Positions 9,156 to 20,700 of a DNA stretch of 64,000 nucleotides are shown in pieces; the first letter of the stretch is position 1, and every line of letters starts with the position of its first letter. This DNA is from Bedellia somnulentella (lineage: Eukaryota > Arthropoda > Insecta > Lepidoptera > Bedelliidae), in contig OY755187.1 in assembly GCA_963576735.1 (NCBI GenBank), positions 16,554,001 through 16,618,000 of the forward strand, written 5' to 3'. The notes beneath the pieces were generated by a model. It was not told the DNA's origin. It worked only from the letters and a program-made list of their open reading frames with translations, and ran no database searches. The position numbers and the translations under genes are program-made.

Positions 9156-9735
9156 TACCCGCCCGAAAACAGAAGGGCGTGAGTTCCAATCCTGGGACGG
9201 GCCTACACCAATTTGTCTTTTCTAAAGTCATATGTGTGGTTAATTTATCATGGTTGCTAACGGTGAGGGAAAACATCGTGAGGAAACCCACATGGCTGAG
9301 TTGTACTTAGTCATGTGACAGTGTATTCGTACAAAACGGCGATAGGCCTGCCCCCTATCACGTGAGTACACTGTCTAAGCAAAACGTGGGTACCTTCTCT
9401 GGAAACTAGATGGCGCTTGCCATGTGAGTTCAGGAGTATTGGTACCTCTGCCAACCCCTTCGGGGATAAACGGCGTGAACGTTTATGTTATGTTATGTTT
9501 TGTTTAATTAACATAAAACTTTTATTTTTTTGTTATGTAATAGTTTTAAGCATATTAATCGAAATAAAAATAAAAATTATGCATGATCTTGTTTCATTTT
9601 TAAAATAAACAGTTTTTTGTCCCTCCTGTAAAAACAGGTTTTCTGAAAATGGGTCCCTCTTCGTTTCGCCTCTTCAATTATCAGAGCGCAAATACAAGTT
9701 GTTTCTACTAAATCCATTTTAAAACTAATAATTTA
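9156..9735. repeat. Right arm of the long inverted repeat, with SINE copy 2
   Basis: Reverse complement of 2415-2990. It contains the plus-oriented SINE copy from about 9160 to 9495, with the same unusual head insertion (CGAAAACAGAAGGGCG) as copy 1, then the AT-rich segment and the transposon terminus CGCCTCTTCAATTATCAG near 9680. The outermost 25 bp match the left arm's outer edge. Confidence 0.85.
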
Positions 9736-9757
9736 AATCAGATTTTTTTGATTTAAA

Positions 9758-11345
9758 TCAGATTTTTTCAAATTGCAAGGCTGCATCACTTTCAGCGGTC
9801 GACAACTTTTCTTGGGGCAATTTTGGATTAACCACGTAGGCTAGATAATGAGCCGGTGTCATAGCTTGGCGGTAACGATTCATGACAAACTTTATTTGGA
9901 TCATGTTAAGTTCTTCTTCCAGTTGATCTATCAATTCTTTCCAGATAAGAACACTATCTGAAATAGTACACTTATCGATCTGAACCTTGTCTAGAGCTTT
10001 TGATATTGGCTCCAGTCGTGCCACAAGATCCTCTGCATTTCTTTTAATATTCATATTTTGAATAAGGTTCCTGATTTCAAAGCTAATTTCCTCGTATATT
10101 CATCTGCTATTTGCATCAATATCGCCCAGTTTAATATAGCTCTTTAGTGAATCACACATTGTGTTCCATCTCACTTCTTGTGGCATTACTAAACTGTTCG
10201 CCTTGGTGAGTGAATATTTAGCATGCGCGAAATGATTATTTCTGAAGTACTTGATTACTTTCAGGACATGTACTGTAGCATCTCGAATTTCTAAATTTTT
10301 AACCAGTAAGTTGAGAATGTGCGCGCCATCATCGTCACCGATGTTAGTTTGAAGCTATCTACGCATTTTTGCCATATTGGCCGCGTTATCTGACACAACA
10401 CTTCTGACTTTGCAATTCGGTATGCAAAGTTTTATTTTGGTATTTATTAAATATTTCTATTCGATAGTTAACACGAAAATAAAAGACTAATTTGAATATT
10501 TTCCATTTAAAATAAATAATTGTAATGTTATGATTTTTTAAAGATTGTTCAACTTTTGTACTTAATGACGTCATCGATCGATAAAATCACGTAGCGACAT
10601 GCAAATGAAGCGAAATGTTTTATAAAAATGTTGCTGATTGCAAAACATATCACGAATTTGTGATGTCAAATGAAATTATTACGATATTATACTAAACAAA
10701 CCTATGATTTTCGATATTTTATTAATAAACTGCAACACCGTATGTCTTTGAAACAATATTGAAGGTCAAACACTGTTACAGTTTTTTGATAAAATAACAG
10801 TCATCTTAGCTTTAGTTGATATAATTTCAAGAAAATATTGTTTATAACCATAATATCTCGGAATGGTTTTGTGATCAGCATCACTTTAGTAAAACTTTGC
10901 ATACCGAATTAAACAGTTGTTCCGCTTTTTGAATACTCGAATTTGCCACAGTTTCTAGTCGGCAGTGTGATGATTGTCGGTCGTATCAATGGTATCAACC
11001 AGGACAATTTTACCATCGTTCGTTGTGACACACGAGCAAACGATAGGATCGTTTCGTATGTTGGACCACCCATCGATTGACAAGCACACAGTCTTATTCT
11101 ATAAATCTGCTTTACATTTCTTTTGCTCTTCGTTGAAAATATGATCGAGCAGTTTACCTCCAATATCCAGTCGATTTGGAGGAACGTAGCCAGGATGCAA
11201 CATACTCATCAATTTCTTTAACTCCTCGTGATCCGCGTGCAGAAAAGGAGTATTTGTTGCATAAAAATACCTAGCGACTTGCAAATCAAAACGATGTTTT
11301 ACTCGTAGCGTAGCATTTGTTTTGACTACGTAACCATCGAGATTA
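9758..11345 (-). pseudogene. hAT transposase pseudogene A (interrupted by a MITE)
   Basis: Minus-strand blocks follow hAT order: VARYFYATNTPFLHADH near 11275, NRLDIGGKLL near 11160, SIDGWSNIRND near 11080 (first catalytic Asp), VVSDNAANMAKM near 10400 (second Asp), then MPQEVRWNTMCDSLKSYI near 10190 and a C-terminal helical region to 9758. hAT transposases excise and reinsert elements with 8-bp duplications. The coding line is broken by a MITE at 10418-10906 and by stops near 11098 and 10356. The N-terminal BED finger is missing, because the sequence above 11345 belongs to another hAT. Confidence 0.75.
10418..10906. mobile_element. MITE with 17-bp inverted ends and AATT duplication
   Basis: Begins CGGTATGCAAAGTTTTA and ends with the exact reverse complement, flanked by AATT at 10414-10417 and 10907-10910. 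Removing the insert and one AATT rejoins the hAT reading frame between AEQLFN and CKVRSVVSDNAAN, which proves the insertion and its direction in time. It is 489 bp, AT-rich and non-coding. The target could equally be read as AT or TA inside AATT, so superfamily is undecided. Confidence 0.85.
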
Positions 11346-11349
11346 TCCT

Positions 11350-12159
11350 ATGAAAAAATATTTTCTTCACATAATTAATTAAAATGTCTACATCACTATA
11401 GTTTAAACGTAATGTTTCTGTTAACCTATGCAAGGCGTGAGCTAAACAAGTGGAATGTTTTTAATTGGGAAACGTGTTTTTTAATATTTTGCCAGCTAGT
11501 AACATATATGCTACGCTATCGGTACATAATATTAAAACATCTTGTACTTTATTTTCTAATTGACATCCCCATAAGTTTTTTAAACATTGAATCACAAACT
11601 CTGCTACTGAGCGACTATTAACCACATCTAAAGCTTGACAGGTTAGCAAGTATATTGGTTCTGAAACATTTTCACTTAGAGGTTTTACTAAAAAGTTTAC
11701 AACAAATCGACCCAGACTGTCAGTGGTTTCGTCTAACGATATCCAAATCTTTTTGTTTTGTATTTTACTTTGGATAAGTTTCATTTTACTGTCGTAAATT
11801 TCACTCAAGTACTTCTTTCTCAGCAAAGACTCACTTGGAATGGTTCTGTCTTTGTTGTTACATTTACAAATGTATTTTTCGAAAAAATTGCGAAAATTAG
11901 GGTTGTCAACTTTTGACCATGGTATGTTGCAAATAATTAGAAAATGAACCAGATCAAAATAAAAATCACTTGGCGCTGCTGCTTGAACACCACGATGTTT
12001 TTGTGACTTCAGATGTCGGTTCAAAATAGTTTTCTTTGCATTTAAACGTGTCTCACATTTTGTGCAAGTTATACTGCTAGTTGCCGGATCGTAAAACATC
12101 TCTGGGTAATTTCTTATCCATGATTGAGCTATGTCTTCTTTTTGAGTTGATTCCGCCAT
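11350..12159 (-). pseudogene. hAT transposase B, N-terminal part
   Basis: ORF from ATG 12159 with a zinc finger near residues 32-56 (CTKCETRLNAKKTILNRHLKSQKH-like spacing C-x2-C..H-x5-H), then ISLDETTDSLGRF (first catalytic Asp region), LCTDSVAYML (second) and, after a stop at 11461, CLAHALHRLTETLR. This is the CGGBP1-like type of hAT. The sequence switches near 11345 to hAT pseudogene A. The catalytic Glu and dimerisation domain are missing. Confidence 0.75.
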
Positions 12160-13000
12160 TATGGCTGAAAAGAAGACTATTCGTTAATTATTTTAACACT
12201 CTGTATTGTATTGCAAATACTCGTATGATCTGTTTTAGAACAAGTTGCAGAATACAATGTGTAAGCGCAATAGGTACATACAATGTTTTTTTTTTTTTTT
12301 GTAAAATACAATAATCCTTACCTTGTAAATACAAGACGCAACGCAGAGTTCCGAGATCCGTAGCACAAGACGTCGTTTCAAGAAAAACCAAAATCCAAAA
12401 CCAAATCACGATGCAAATCAGAATCCGTTGTTGAATAGCCAAATCGTTAGAAAATTGCAAAGGAACACAAAACACACCCGTACGCATGGCAAGCAAAGCG
12501 ACGAATATTTTCAAGTAACTAATAGATAGATAAGATAACAAAAGACATGCATTACCGGGGTTTCTTGCACCTACCTGCACACAAACCGGTTTTGACAATG
12601 CTGTCTCACTCGCACAAGCAGCCAAAGTTACCTATCCGTCTCACTCGCACATTCACATTTATAACGCTTTTTTGAACATAACGAGAATTGTAAATTCAAA
12701 ACTGAAATTGATCTCCATTTATTTTTCGATATATTCCATAATAGTTAAAATCTTAACGTTAGTAAATGTGCAGCTAAGTGCACAACAAGCTTTACAATGT
12801 TATTCAAATATTGTTCTCAACGCAAATAATTACGGCTCCTCATTTAAAAACCTTTATTTGAGTGTGCATTCAATTATATTTATAACCAAAACGCTAACGG
12901 TATTCATCCCGAAACATTGGGTTTTTTTCCATACAAGTAATGTACATACAAATAATATATTGTAATAGAAAACACTACAAACTTAATGAAAATACATTTT
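12160..13000. other. Upstream of hAT B; no supported gene
   Basis: AT-rich sequence with a T-run at 12284-12300. Several short frames exist on both strands but none has recognisable motifs. The first 450 bp may be 5' flank of hAT B. No inverted end was found. Confidence 0.4.
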
Positions 13001-13092
13001 ATTCTATATTCCGAACATTAAATGCATCAATTCCGAAATCCCGAAATCTTTACGATAAAGAAGTGCTTTCCATACTAAGCCGCCGGTCAACT

Positions 13093-14381
13093 TTAGGTAA
13101 AGTTGCATCCGATTATCCGATCTATGTATAAGATATAAAGATAGTAAGTTACCTGCACTCGAGGCATTACCATAACCATATTTTTGAGATCGACATATCG
13201 CACACATAGAGAAAACTGTTCAATTCCTGATACATCCAAAGTTTCATCTGCAAGGATACTGAAAAACCCTGATTCATTTGCATCTTTTACGATTTTAGTT
13301 TGAATTAATTTACCACAGATATCAATAATTTCGTTTACGATTTTAGGACTTGTATACATTGCATTTTTTTTTTGCATTTTCTAAATGTTTTTTGAGTGTA
13401 TTGTCACCCGCTTCCACTCTGAACCTTAATAGGGCTCTAAATTTTCCATCTCGAGAATCTCGGGCATCTAGTGTTTTGGAAAGATCAGAACTCTCGTCAT
13501 CACCGCGAAGTGCAATTTCATTTTGTCCGCAAAATATAACTGTTTTTATTATGGGTCTAATAGCGTCTCTATTCTCTAAGATTTGCTTCCTTCGGTTAGA
13601 ATCGAGTTGACTGATAACTGAAAGTGTTGAATCAGCTTGTTGCACGAGGAAATTTTCCGCTAAAGTCGTTGATTCCTTATGATAAGCAGTTTTCTCGTGA
13701 TCGCGAAACTTCTCCACTGCGTGTTTCCATTTAACGAATGGATTATCAACTAAAACACCTATTTTTTGATGTTTACCCTTTCTAACGCAATCTTTGGAGA
13801 ATGCCACACAATATTTACAAAATGCACCATCAAAGTGTTTTGAATACATCAACCATTTCCATTTGTTAATCCAGTTCCTTTGAAACTTCAACATCTTTCC
13901 ACCCACATTTTTTGCTGGGAATTGAAAGTCATTATCTGGATTGGTCAGTGAAAGAATAATTGTTCTCACCGCGTCTGGTACAGTTGTGTTAGAAAATTCC
14001 TTTGATTTTAAAATATGATGTCCAGTATCGTGTTCGTTTGGGACTTCCAGAGCAGTATCTGTTTCCTTAAAACATATATTAGATAAGTGAGAAGTTGATG
14101 ATCCACTTGGTCTAGGTTCATGCTGTGGTGCAGCGAAATCATCAGCAACAGGTAGAGTCGTACTGTCTAGATTGACGATTTTTGATAATGTTGATGGTCC
14201 ACTCGTTCCGGGTTGATTCTGTGGTTAAATCATCAGCAGCAGCTAGAGACGTTGTGTCTAGGTTGGCAATTTTCGATAACGATTTATCAGATGTTTTAAA
14301 ATTTCCTTTGTCCATATCTTCCTCTCTATGTTTGGCTATTTTAGGCCGGAAAAAGTCGCTTATTTTAGAATTACGCTTCAT
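13093..14381 (-). pseudogene. hAT transposase C, ZMYM/TTF zinc-finger type
   Basis: Starts MKRNSKISDFFRPK at 14381. Then comes a TTF-type finger block (WLMYSKHFDGAFCKYCVAFSK near 13860), VGVLVDNPF, KAVEKFRDHEKTAYH, and after a frameshift near 13375 a DUF4371-like core (YTSPKIVNEIIDICGK, ILADETLDVSGIEQFSLCVRY). This is the order in ZMYM1-like hAT proteins. Frame breaks lie between 14142 and 13969 and near 13375. The second half (after about 13150) is absent, so the element is 3'-truncated. Sequence down to 13000 is not recognisable. Confidence 0.75.
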
Positions 14382-14520
14382 TGTCGTGGTGATAGGCAGG
14401 ACTTCGCTTCATCACATACGTCAAATTGTAGATAGTCTCAGTCCTTTTTTTTCTCGTTTTTAATTGATTGAATGACTCGTTCAGCCCTGTAAACGTACAA
14501 TAAAAATTAGTAACTACTCA

Positions 14521-14640
14521 ATGAAGAACTAGCGGTGCCCGCGACTTCATCCGCGTGGACTAACAGTTTTAAGTGAACAACAGCGCCATCAGTTGCCTTT
14601 TCAATAAACTACATCATTCAGATTCAAAACATCATCATTC
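14521..14640. repeat. Lepidopteran interspersed repeat fragment (TGCCCGCGACTTCATCCGCG)
   Basis: The phrase GTGCCCGCGACTTCATCCGCG is a very common short sequence in moth and butterfly genomes. It lies directly before SINE copy 3. A companion phrase GGTGAACCGATTTGGATGAA is at 15074. Element type not assigned. Confidence 0.45.
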
Positions 14641-14644
14641 AAAA

Positions 14645-15012
14645 CAGCCGTGATAGCCCAGTGGGTAGAACACTTGGTTATCGTGCAAGCGACTAGTGTT
14701 CGAATCCTGAGTCGGGCCTACACCAATTTGTCTTTTCTAAAGACATATGTGTGGTTAATTTATCATGGTTGTTAACGGTGAGGGAAAACATCGTGAGGAA
14801 ACCCACATGGCTGAGTTGTACTTAGTCATGTGACAGTGTATTCGTACAAAACGGCGATAGGCCTGCCCCCTATCACGTGAGTGCACTGTCCATGCAAAAC
14901 GTGGGTACTCTGAACACCAGGTGACAAGTCACGTGATGTTCAGAAGTATTAGTACCTCTGCCAACCCCTTCGGGGATATTCGGCGTGAACGTTTATGTAT
15001 GTTATATGTTTA
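14645..15012 (+). mobile_element. tRNA-derived SINE, copy 3 (best head)
   Basis: Full-length-looking copy: head GTGATAGCCCAGTGGGTAGA (A box TAGCCCAGTGGG), B box GTTCGAATCC, SINE body with ACATGACTAAG.. on the reverse, tail CGTTTATGTATGTTATATG. The pol III promoter boxes are about 35 bp apart as expected for tRNA-derived SINEs. Confidence 0.85.
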
Positions 15013-15029
15013 TATACATCATTCCTAGA

Positions 15030-15850
15030 TTTTAAATTATATTATTATATTATATTATTATATCTTCTCTTCCGGTGAACCGATTTGGATGAAATAAAGC
15101 CTACACTTTTTTTTATACGGGCTCACTCTTGGCTTCGGGGGCGAAGGTGAAGCCTAAGATGGAAGCGAGTTTGCCCGGAAGCCCACAAGAGGGCACTGGT
15201 TACCCCGCGCCCGCACACTGACAGAACGCAGCATTTGCTACTTGGCGCCAGACTTCGACGGGAGGGTGGTAGCTAGTCATTAATTACAAATTCCTCGGTA
15301 CCTACAAAACAGTACCTGACTGACTGACTTACTGACATACAACACGCAAAGCGTAAACTACTAGGTACTACATTTATATTTATTTTTTGTGATTTTAAAT
15401 TATTCTTGTCATATTTGTCTTTTTGATATCTTTTGTATAGATAAACGTTGCCGAATTGGAATATGAATAAAAAATTATCATAGAGTATATAACGAAACCG
15501 GCAAAACCCAGTCCAGATAGTTACCAAAGTACAAAATTGAATTCCCAACGGCCCGTTTACGAAATGATAATTACTTTTTATGCACAATTATCTAGCCCAG
15601 GTAAAACAAACAAATATAACAATATTATTATTATATTTGTTTGTTTATTATTATTCTTTTTTCACTCACCTGTAGCTTGATTGAACTAAATCTACTACAC
15701 AACCGAGCGTCGGCGCGTGGTGGATTAACAAATGCAATCATAAAGCGTGCGCACGAACAGAATCCGTCGAGCGAACTGAACCGACCGATTCGGTGTCTGC
15801 GAGGGCGGTGAGGTGGGGCGGCCCGGTCACCGTGGCCGGCCGAGGCGGAA
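15030..15850. other. Repeat debris, no supported gene
   Basis: An (ATTAT)n stretch at 15045-15062, a repeat fragment near 15074, a GC-rich piece at 15120-15270, and an AT-rich hairpin near 15615-15655. The open frames here lack recognisable motifs. Confidence 0.4.
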
Positions 15851-15854
15851 GTTA

Positions 15855-16931
15855 TTAATACTTGCTCCAATGACCGTTGAGGTGCCCCGCCACCACCCGC
15901 CCACCCCGCAGATCAAAACTGAGAGTCATTTTTGGCACTGTACTTACTACTGAGGGATTTATTTTATGGGTTGCATCTATTTTCGGGAGGGGTCCGGACC
16001 CCTTGGACCCCCCCCCTGGGTACGTCCTTGACTCCAGGATAGTTATTTTATTTCTTGAAGCTCTTTGGCTCGGTGCATCTTTAGATTCCGATTGATGGAT
16101 CTGACTGGGACTTTGTTCGCTTAGATGTGTATCTGTGTGTATCTTATTTTTCATATCTTCCTCTTTGGTATCCGTGAGCGTCTCTTTTTTCGTATCTACT
16201 TCCTGCAAAGAAAATAGTTTCGCCTAGAAAATATTTGAACATGATTTTTTAATCAACTTTAACAAATTTCGGCACATTTGATATTGATATTTTCAAATTA
16301 ACATTTAAACAAAAAACTTTTACATTTTCAATTTGAAAATCAATGTTTACGGAATCCAAATTTCTTAAAACCATAAAATTGAATGTATTCTAATAAATGA
16401 AATAACGGGAATTTTATTTTCGTAATTATATTGTAAGTACGGCCGACGTGCAGAAATGGATACTACAGAGCATCGAGCGGTGATATACTGATTATATACA
16501 TATATAGTATATATATATATATATATATATACTTACTGCTCAAAAGAATATCTTAAGGGATAAGTATATGAATATTACAAACATGTTTTTAATTTTTAAC
16601 ACAAAAATATGCCTATGACTCCAAGAAAAAATAATCTTAAATAAGTGAAACTTAAAGTAGGTACCTTAACTTCCTTAGGTACTTGCAGTTTTGACTGAAT
16701 TTTCGAGAAGAAACCCATTAATGCACCTTTCCTTTTCATCAAAATAACTTTCAATTCTTGAATTTTAGAATTTACTTTGTCTTCGACACTCCCGGCGGTT
16801 TTAAAACTTTTCCATAATTTATCAACTTCTTCTTGTAAAGTTCGTTTAGTTTTTGAATCAGCATACGCTGCACAATACGCATCATATAAATTACGGTAAA
16901 GATTACGCAAATCCACCTTACTTTTGCTCAT
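15855..16931 (-). CDS. Two-exon gene of unknown transposon family
   Basis: Exon 1 (16931-16665) encodes MSKSKVDLRNLYRNLYDAY..., a basic helical domain with VDKLWKSFKTAGS and LKVILMKRKGALMGFFSKIQ. It ends KEVK before GTACCT. Exon 2 starts at 16202 after TTTTCTTTGCAG in the same phase with EVDTKKETLTDTKEED. The N-terminal domain resembles one found at the start of several insect transposon-encoded proteins, but I cannot name the family. After about 16030 the frame enters a GC-rich insertion (PGGGSKGSGPLPK) and loses character, so the gene is truncated. Confidence 0.45.
16494..16532. repeat. (TA)n microsatellite
   Basis: Uninterrupted TATATATA tract within the intron-side flank of the previous gene. 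Confidence 0.9.
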
Positions 16932-16932
16932 T

Positions 16933-17690
16933 TTGCTTTTAAGTAAATAATAATTCGTAAAGTAGCTAGTATGTCACTCAGCGAAAGTCAATTGGTAAAT
17001 GAAGACTAAAATCGCAACAAAATCGCGGCGGTATTGTCACAAAGGGCACAGACACAGGTGTACAGCGCGCTTACGGCGTTGTAAATTGAGACTTATTGCC
17101 TTTGAAATACGTTCGCTATTTCGAAAACAATTATTCATTAAACTCTGCCAGAAAAATGGTATCAAATTTATAGGCAACGAATACATCCAAACGAATCCTA
17201 GTATGTTGAAGATTAGTTGAATAGTATAATAATATATAATAATTATACAAAGTTAGTTAACAACTAAAATATTTGTTTTAAACTTAAGTAGATTGAAACA
17301 TTGTAGTGAGGGTTGTGAGGTCACAAACATGGAACTCCTCCCTCCCCCCTGTCACGATATGTCACATTTTGTGGACCCCTCCCCCCCCCTAGAGGATGTA
17401 ATTAATGGATCGTCCCTTACGAACTTTTAAATTTAGTTGGACCTTATATTTCATATGAAAATACTCGATTCAGAGATGCAATATCACCGAAGGAGAGACT
17501 TTCAGTAACTTTAAGGTAAGTATATGTTAAATTTAAATGGTTTCTTTCATTAACGATCCCTCATGATTGCATTGAAAAAAAAAGTTGGATTTACTATTTT
17601 TAGAACTAATTTAAAATAATATTTAAATAAAAAAAGTTACTACATATTAGTGACGTCAAATATCTCATCTTTATCAATTGATTGGCCAAA
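16933..17690. other. Intergenic, no supported gene
   Basis: Nothing convincing. A C-rich patch at 17338-17392 resembles low-complexity debris. A donor-like GTAAGTATAT occurs at 17515 but without a credible exon. Confidence 0.4.
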
Positions 17691-17693
17691 TTG

Positions 17694-18480
17694 TTAATAA
17701 TAATTATGAGCATAATTTCTCTCAGTTGAGATTTGTACATCTTGTGGCATTGGCATTGGTGGTGCTATCGGTTGAGTTGGAGTTGTACTAGGCAATGACT
17801 GTACTGTAGATGATGACAATGTTGGTGATGGTGATGGGGCCATTGTTGACATATAATATGTACTAGTTCCTCGATTTGCATTTTGTGGTGGTAAATAAGA
17901 TTGCATAGTATACGGCATGTAGGTACAAACAGGCACAGGTGGCACGTACTCTAAATCTTTTGCTTGTCTCATAACTCGCAAAATTTCAGTCTTCGCAAAA
18001 AAGTTTTGTTTCTCATTTAATTTTTTCATCATTGGTATTAACATATATGCAAAGCTTTTATCTTCATCTATATTTTCTTGAGATGTTGATTTGTGTTGTA
18101 AAATGTCAATCAACTGCTCTTCAAAAGTTCGTAAACCTTTTTTTTTTGTTAGTAACTGGATGATGTTCTATTGAATTTAGAGATGGAGCAGAACAGCTTG
18201 TCCGTGGAGCTGTTGGTTCTGAAGAAACAGGCAATCTATTTACAATGTTCTCACTAGACTCAGAGATTGGATGTGCATTTTGTGATTAAATATTGCTTAT
18301 TGTTTGTTGTTTACAGATGGAAGGCAATAAAAAGAGTAAATTGTCAAAATAATAATATTTCCTCTTCTTTTTAGCTGCTTGGCCTGATTGTACATTTCTC
18401 AGCAATGCCAACTCTTTTCTAAAACGATCCTTTAAATTCCTCCACTTATTCTGCACTTCCTTGCCTACAACAAATAATAT
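17694..18480 (-). pseudogene. MADF-BESS partner gene of Harbinger element 2
   Basis: Reading from about 18470: KEVQNKWRNLKDRFRKEL and KKKRKYYYFDNLLFLLP, the C-terminal half of a MADF domain. Then a Ser/Pro-rich linker, then a BESS motif at 18065-17960 (DEDKSFAYMLIPMMKKLNE), and a Thr/Pro/Ser-rich tail to the stop at 17694. MADF binds DNA and BESS mediates protein contacts. In Harbingers this is the second essential protein. A stop near 18285 and frame change near 18140 show decay. The first MADF exon (expected beyond the transposase, above 19.4 kb) is not seen. Confidence 0.75.
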
Positions 18481-18519
18481 TCCAATATTTCTCTATAAAT
18501 TAACATTTGATTTTAACAG

Positions 18520-19408
18520 GTATCTTGCTACTGGGAATAGTTTCTACTCTCTACATTTTGAATATTTATTGGGTCATACGACAATCATAGAAATAGTCGC
18601 AGATACCTACAAGAAGTTATTTCATTGTTTACAGCCAATTTATGAATATATTATATGCCCGCTGAAATAAATGGAGAGAGATTGCTGGTCTTTTTTTCAA
18701 AAACATATTTTCCAAAATGTGTTGGGGCTATTGATGGCAAATTGGTGAGAATTAAAAATCCCGATGGCGCTGGCTCAGAATTTTACAGCTATAAAAACTT
18801 CTTTGCAAAGATTTTGCTAGCAGTGTTTGATGCTGACTACAAGTTTATTGCGGTGGATTTCGGAGCTCATGGTGCTAATAGTGACTCCGGTGTTTTGAGA
18901 AATTCAAGATATGGCCAGAAATTAATAAACAGTCAATTAAATATCCCTGGGCCAGATAAATTGCCGCATGATGAAAATGGCCAAAGTATGCCGTTTGTCT
19001 TTGTTGGAGACGAAGCATTTGCTCTCTCAACGCAGATTCTCAGACCATATCCACGGAGAAATTTAAATATAAAAAAAATACAATTACAGGTTAACTCGCG
19101 CACGTCGATTAATAGAATGTGCATTTGGCATTTTATGCAATAAATAACGAATATTACACCGTGCAATTGACGTCAACTCCACATTTTGTAACGATGTAAT
19201 AATGGCATGTTGTCTGTTGCATAATTTCGTCTGAAAAATAATGCGAATAATAATGATGAAAGTGAAGAATATGACTGTTCTTTACAAAGTTGCAGTTCAA
19301 CCAGAGTACGAAGCAATACTAATGGTTTAAACACAAGGGACTATTTTGCAAGCTGCTTCACATCTCCTTTAGGCTCTGTTTCGTGGCAGTATGATCGTAT
19401 ATTTCTAC
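18520..19408 (+). pseudogene. Harbinger element 2 transposase, second exon
   Basis: Begins at the acceptor TTTTAACAG/G with RYLATGNSFYSLHFEY, as in the copy at 49.5 kb (RYLATGQTFMDLQYSF). Then come KCVGAIDGKLVRIKNP (first catalytic Asp), VDFGAHGANSDSG (second), PFVFVGDEAFALS and RLTRARRLIECAFG (Glu). Damage: a frameshift around 18660, another near 19073, and a stop in CNK*RILHR at about 19141. Frame continues to a C-terminal LGSVSWQYDRIFL near 19405. The first exon is missing or unrecognised. Confidence 0.8.
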
Positions 19409-19617
19409 GAGATTCCCCAATAACACTGAGGATCTCTTACAGGAAATTCAAGATTTGAATAATCAACTTCAAAGTGCGCATGAGGAATTAGATAATTTAA
19501 CTTTAAATGTACAGAATTTATTAATTAAAAGTAAAGAAAAATTTATTACCTTCAAAGTATTATTGCTGGCTCACCAATTCAAAATATTGGCTTAACAAAA
19601 AAAAAGAAATTATGTAA

Positions 19618-20700
19618 TAAAAGGGTTAGTGTCCGACCGAAACTGGTTTTCCGGCCGAAACCGAAACCGAATTTTCGGCCTTGGCTTCAGTTTCGGCCGA
19701 AACCGAAACCGAAACTAACGTGGTGGTACCTATAAAATTGCTTAAAACACTGAAATTTGGTGTATTTTACCTATTATTTTGCCTCAATTAGGGAAAAAAA
19801 AATTAACACATTATATTAGGTTTGGTGTAATCATTTATGTTATAAAAAATATGAATCACATTTTTACAATTTTATGAAATTAAGTTTTCAGTCAAATCAG
19901 TCATTTAAATCAAAGCAATAATTGTCACTGGTGCATTAAATACTCTGTATTGGTATTTTGAGATCTTTCCCTCTAATACTTAGGATTGTATTTATACTTA
20001 GAAGAATAATCAGTCTCTTAGGTACCTCTTATATAAAAATAATAATTAATATCACACCCAGTTCAAGTTTTAACATACATAGTAAAAACTCATATTTAGA
20101 ACTAATAAAGATACCTATACCTAGGTCACAATTTATTTATTTATTCATTTGCATCACACAACAGACAGTTAACAATACACGTTTAAAAAATATTTTTTTA
20201 TAAAATATATGAAAACCACCCTACTAGGTGTGTCGACAAATTAGTAGGACATTCACTATTAAACTAAAGTTCAAACATTTAAATAGAAAACAGTTATAAA
20301 ATCAAATAAAAACAACTTCTATGTATCTTATAGTTTGGGTTTTGTACTTTTTTGGTGTTTGGTATTATTAATAATTAATAGTTATAATTGAATAGTCTTA
20401 TATTATACGCTAAGAAAAGCAGTTTGTCTACTTTTTCACCACGTAAATTATTGCGACGATCCGAGTACATTTGCCCAGCAGCACTAAAGAGCTGCTCACT
20501 CGGGACACTGGTAGGTGGAGCTGAAAGATATTTCAAAACAGCACTTCTCAATGTTGGATATGGACTACTGTTCCAATAACTGTATATGTCTGCATTGCGT
20601 TGTAATAATGGCTCCGACAGGTAAGACTGAATCTTTTCTTTCAGAAAGTGTTTTATGTCTTCTTCAGATTCTGTGGCCTCTGTTTAACTAGACGTATTAT
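19618..20700 (-). pseudogene. hAT remnant with dimerisation domain
   Basis: On the minus strand 20690-20388 encodes LKEKIQSYLSEPLL, then YPTLRSAVLKYLSAPPTSV, PSEQLFSAAGQMYSDRRNNL and KVDKLLFL. This is the hAT C-terminal dimerisation domain that closes most hAT transposases. The 19630-19720 segment has inverted repeats of TTTCGGCCGAAACCG and a GGGTTAGTGTCCGACC edge that probably marks the 3' end of the element. Everything upstream of the domain is lost. Confidence 0.7.

Noticed and set aside
8966..9310. 114-codon plus ORF
   Set aside because: Runs through a poly-A and then into the SINE; only about 50 residues are outside known repeats and match nothing I know.
12188..12625. 145-codon minus ORF with hydrophobic segments
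   Set aside because: No conserved motif; crosses a T-run and lies where 5' leader of hAT B is expected.
14645..14720. Possible tRNA gene
   Set aside because: A and B boxes are present but the sequence continues into a dispersed SINE body and the cloverleaf arms do not pair.
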